From Neptuniibacter sp. (GTDB taxonomy: Bacteria; Pseudomonadota; Gammaproteobacteria; Pseudomonadales; Balneatricaceae), in contig JASBRM010000045.1 in NCBI GenBank assembly GCA_030149405.1, positions 1-8,376 on the forward strand: DNA of 8,376 nucleotides, written 5' to 3'. Both the position numbers and the translations under genes were made by a program. Below the pieces are notes generated by a model. The model saw only the letters and a program-made list of their open reading frames with translations. It was not told the DNA's origin and did no database searches. Position 1 is the stretch's first letter. Each line of letters begins with the position of its first letter. Below, in pieces: positions 5,591-8,376 of this stretch.

Positions 5591-7378
5591 TTGATCCACA
5601 TCTGTACCTTTCAGAACAGCTACGTGATACGAGAGCAACTGTAATGGAATGGTATATACCAGAGGCTGCATAATTTCTTCACACTCTGGAACCGTCAGTA
5701 CGTATGTGCCTTCTTCAGACTGTAGTTTGTCTGATCCAGCAAAAACGAATAGCTCACCACCACGGGCACGTACTTCCTGAAGGTTCGCTTTCAGCTTATC
5801 CAACATATCGTTTTGTGGTGCCACCGCGACTACTGGCATCTCTTTATCTACCAGAGCCAGTGGGCCGTGCTTCAGCTCACCCGCTGGGTATGATTCAGCA
5901 TGGATATAAGAGATCTCCTTCAACTTCAGCGCGCCTTCTTTGGCGACTGGATAGAGAGTTCCTCGACCCAGGAACAGAGAGTGACTTTTCTCGGCAAAGG
6001 ATTGAGCCATCTGTTCAATATCCTTATCCATTTCCAACGCCTGCTCTACTTGATCAGCCACTTTCTTCAGCGCCTGGATGATCGAAGCTTCGGTTGCTTC
6101 GGACATGCCGTTTCTACGGCCAAGAGCGATGGTGGTCAGCATCAGAGCAACCAACTGAGTGGTGAATGCTTTTGTGGAAGCCACACCAATTTCAGGGCCT
6201 GCATTAGTCATCAACGCTAAGTCTGATTCACGAACCAATGAACTGCCTGGAACATTACAAATGACCAGAGAAGCCAATACACGGGACTGTACTTCACGCA
6301 GGGCAGCCAAGGTATCTGCCGTTTCGCCCGATTGGGAAATTGTCAGGAACAGGGTTCCTTCTTGGATAACCACGGTGCGATAACGATATTCACTCGCCAC
6401 CTCAACCATGCACGGAATACCCACAAGGCTTTCAATCCAATACTTAGCAACAAGACCCGCGTGGAAGCTGGTACCACAAGCAATAATCTGAATCTGTTTA
6501 ACCTGATCGAAGATACCAGCCGCTTTAGCACCGAAGCACTGCTCAAGTAACTTGTCGCCGCTGATACGGCCTTCCAGACAAGCATTGATCACTGAAGGCT
6601 GCTCGTAGATCTCTTTCAGCATGAAGTGCTTAAATTCGCCTTTATCGGCAGAACTTACACCATGTTCAAACTGAGAAATCGGGCGTTCTACCTTAGCGCC
6701 ATTGAGATCGGTAACGGTGATCTGTCCAGCCGTCAGAGTAGCAACATCGCCATCTTCCAGGAACATAAAGCGGTCAGTAACCTGCAAAAGAGCCAGCTGG
6801 TCAGATGCGATAAAGTTCTCACCAATGCCTACACCAATCACCAAAGGGCTGCCTTTTCGTGCAGTGACCAACTGGCTTGGGTCCGATTTCTCAATCACCC
6901 CCAACGCATAAGCACCTTCCAACTGACCAATGATGTTAGATACAGCCGTATGCAGCGAGCTGGTGGATTTCAACTCTTTAGCCAGTAAGTGAGCGATTAC
7001 TTCGGTGTCGGTATCAGAGCTGAATTCATAGCCATCCGCTTGAAGTGAAGCTTTTAGCTCTTCGAAATTTTCAATAATGCCGTTATGCACAACAGCCAGT
7101 TGATCAGACGACATATGCGGATGGGCATTGGCCTCATTCGGCACACCGTGGGTAGCCCAACGGGTATGCGCAATGCCTGTCGGCCCCTGTAAAGGTGCTT
7201 CTTCCAAGGCATCCGATAACGCCTTTACTTTACCGGTACGACGGCAACGCAGGATTCCAGAATCCGTATGCAGTGCCACACCTGCTGAATCGTAACCGCG
7301 ATATTCCAAGCGGCGCAGACCTTCCAGAAGAATTTCCTGAACCGGTCTCGCTGCAACAGCTCCAACAATTCCACACAT
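5555..7378 (-). CDS. glmS: Glutamine-fructose-6-phosphate aminotransferase (isomerizing)
   Basis: This 607-residue cytoplasmic enzyme makes glucosamine-6-phosphate from fructose-6-phosphate and glutamine, the first committed step to UDP-GlcNAc, peptidoglycan and lipopolysaccharide. The N-terminal class II glutaminase domain begins MCGIVGAV, with catalytic Cys2 exposed after Met removal, and keeps HTRWATHG and HNGIIEN. The two SIS sugar-isomerase domains carry [26 protein letters not shown] and [10 protein letters not shown]. The C-terminus is [13 protein letters not shown] with the catalytic Lys602. The length equals the family norm (E. coli 609). The ATG lies 2 nt after the glmU stop, with AGGGA 7 nt upstream inside the end of glmU. 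That spacing leaves no room for the long glmU-glmS leader at which GlmZ small RNA acts in enterobacteria, so regulation must differ. Its 3' end is the attTn7 recognition site. Confidence 0.98.
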   Translation of the reverse strand: MCGIVGAVAARPVQEILLEGLRRLEYRGYDSAGVALHTDSGILRCRRTGKVKALSDALEEAPLQGPTGIAHTRWATHGVPNEANAHPHMSSDQLAVVHNGIIENFEELKASLQADGYEFSSDTDTEVIAHLLAKELKSTSSLHTAVSNIIGQLEGAYALGVIEKSDPSQLVTARKGSPLVIGVGIGENFIASDQLALLQVTDRFMFLEDGDVATLTAGQITVTDLNGAKVERPISQFEHGVSSADKGEFKHFMLKEIYEQPSVINACLEGRISGDKLLEQCFGAKAAGIFDQVKQIQIIACGTSFHAGLVAKYWIESLVGIPCMVEVASEYRYRTVVIQEGTLFLTISQSGETADTLAALREVQSRVLASLVICNVPGSSLVRESDLALMTNAGPEIGVASTKAFTTQLVALMLTTIALGRRNGMSEATEASIIQALKKVADQVEQALEMDKDIEQMAQSFAEKSHSLFLGRGTLYPVAKEGALKLKEISYIHAESYPAGELKHGPLALVDKEMPVVAVAPQNDMLDKLKANLQEVRARGGELFVFAGSDKLQSEEGTYVLTVPECEEIMQPLVYTIPLQLLSYHVAVLKGTDVDQPRNLAKSVTVE

Positions 7379-7380
7379 AA

Positions 7381-8376
7381 TTAATTCCCTTTCTCTTTCT
7401 TCTGCGGGCGAGGCCAGCTTTTCAATTCGGTCTGTTTAGCACGAGTCACTGCCAGTGCATCATCGGACACATCCTTACTGATGGTTGAACCCGCACCTAC
7501 TGTTGCGGTTGCCCCTACTTTTACAGGAGCTACCAGAGCCGTATTTGAGCCGATAAAGGCATTGTCACCGATCTCGGTCAGTGACTTATTAACACCATCG
7601 TAGTTACAGGTGATCGTTCCTGCACCGACATTAACGTCTTTACCCAACACAGCATCGCCAACGTAGGACAGGTGATTGATCTTACTGCCCTCACCTACGA
7701 TCGCTTTTTTGGTTTCAACAAAGTTACCCACTTTAGCTTTAGCCGCCAGTTGAGTACCTGGGCGCAAGCGAGCAAACGGGCCGATATCACAATTGTCGGC
7801 AACCACTGCATCTTCAATCACAGTATTAGCTTTAATATGTGTGCCCGCACCAATGGTGCAGTTTTTCAGATAGCAGTTTGGTTCGATGATAACGTTGTCG
7901 CCCAGGGTGACTTCACCTTCCAGAACAACGTTCACATCGATCACTAAATCCTGACCGGTCGTTACATTGCCACGTACATCTATACGGGATGGATCCGCAA
8001 GTGTTGCCCCATTCACCATCAACTCTTCTGCCAGCTGTAGCTGATACCAGCGCTCAAGTTCAGCCAGCTGCATGCGGTTATTCACACCCTGCACTTCTTC
8101 CTCAGCATTAGGTTGAATCGCATTGATAGCAACACCACAATCCGCAGCCATGGCAATAATATCAGTGAGGTAGTATTCGCCCTGCGCGTTCTCGGAAGAG
8201 AGCTTTGGTAGCCATTCATTCAGCAGGTTGCTGTTAACCGCCAGAATGCCAGTGTTCACTTCAGAAATCTTATGCTGTTCTGGCGTAGCGTCTTTATGCT
8301 CAACGATAGCCACAACCTGATCATTATCATCACGAACGATACGGCCGTATCCGGTTGGGTCTTTGAGATTAACCGT
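7381..8376 (-). CDS. glmU: Bifunctional GlmU (acetyltransferase/uridyltransferase), 5' part missing
   Basis: The frame is open to the right edge and continues beyond it; 331 residues are visible. GlmU acetylates glucosamine-1-phosphate and then couples it to UTP, giving UDP-GlcNAc. The visible part starts [17 protein letters not shown], which corresponds to about residue 130 of E. coli GlmU (456 residues), so roughly 130 N-terminal residues with the UTP-binding loop are missing. The end of the uridyltransferase domain is present ([33 protein letters not shown]). It is followed by the left-handed beta-helix acetyltransferase domain with its hexapeptide repeats. The acetyltransferase site is conserved, including the His of NHLSYVGD (E. 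coli H363), [11 protein letters not shown] and NYDG. The in-frame GTG at 8313 is an internal Val codon, not a start. It forms one operon with glmS, 2 nt away. Confidence 0.97.
   Translation of the reverse strand, partial: TVNLKDPTGYGRIVRDDNDQVVAIVEHKDATPEQHKISEVNTGILAVNSNLLNEWLPKLSSENAQGEYYLTDIIAMAADCGVAINAIQPNAEEEVQGVNNRMQLAELERWYQLQLAEELMVNGATLADPSRIDVRGNVTTGQDLVIDVNVVLEGEVTLGDNVIIEPNCYLKNCTIGAGTHIKANTVIEDAVVADNCDIGPFARLRPGTQLAAKAKVGNFVETKKAIVGEGSKINHLSYVGDAVLGKDVNVGAGTITCNYDGVNKSLTEIGDNAFIGSNTALVAPVKVGATATVGAGSTISKDVSDDALAVTRAKQTELKSWPRPQKKEKGN

Overview
The window looks like gammaproteobacterial chromosome. On the right is the housekeeping pair glmU (cut by the right edge) and glmS, both close to their Escherichia coli counterparts. 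The rest, left of glmS, looks like accessory DNA placed at attTn7, the site downstream of glmS that Tn7-family transposons use. The codon use and genes would suit a marine or environmental gammaproteobacterium (Oceanospirillales or Alteromonadales type), but this placement is a guess. Every gene in the window is on the minus strand.

Right to left: glmU and glmS (8376-5555) are 2 nt apart and form one operon for UDP-N-acetylglucosamine synthesis. A GC-rich hairpin follows glmS. Starting 23 bp after the glmS stop codon is an AT-rich stretch (5452-5531) with three copies of a 13-bp motif. The motif closely matches the TnsB-binding repeats of Tn7 ends as I recall them, and the first copy sits at the Tn7 offset from the expected terminus. 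I read this as the glmS-proximal (right) end of a Tn7-like element, probably decayed, because the terminal TGT reads TAT. Where Tn7 carries tnsA there is instead a gene for a divergent Tus protein, the replication-fork-arrest protein (4424-5356). It aligns with E. coli Tus over nearly its whole length but lacks the His144 and Phe140 equivalents of the fork-locking pocket.

A gene-free stretch (4041-4423) with several hairpins separates it from a copper operon (3945-1). The operon has a CueR/MerR-type promoter with a 19-bp spacer, then a Cu(I)-exporting P1B-type ATPase, a membrane-anchored cupredoxin, a His-rich DUF2933 membrane protein, an isoprenylcysteine-methyltransferase-like membrane protein and a small ferredoxin-fold (HMA-like) protein without the CxxC motif. 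The last four genes overlap end to start and are probably translationally coupled. They would export Cu(I) and handle it at the membrane. No tns genes, no cueR and no left transposon end are visible, so the extent of the element to the left is unknown.

The points most worth following are the Tus homologue beside a Tn7-like end at attTn7, the three repeats that could be TnsB sites or Ter-like sites, and an 11-bp inverted repeat that pairs the copA ribosome-binding site with the -10 region of its own promoter.
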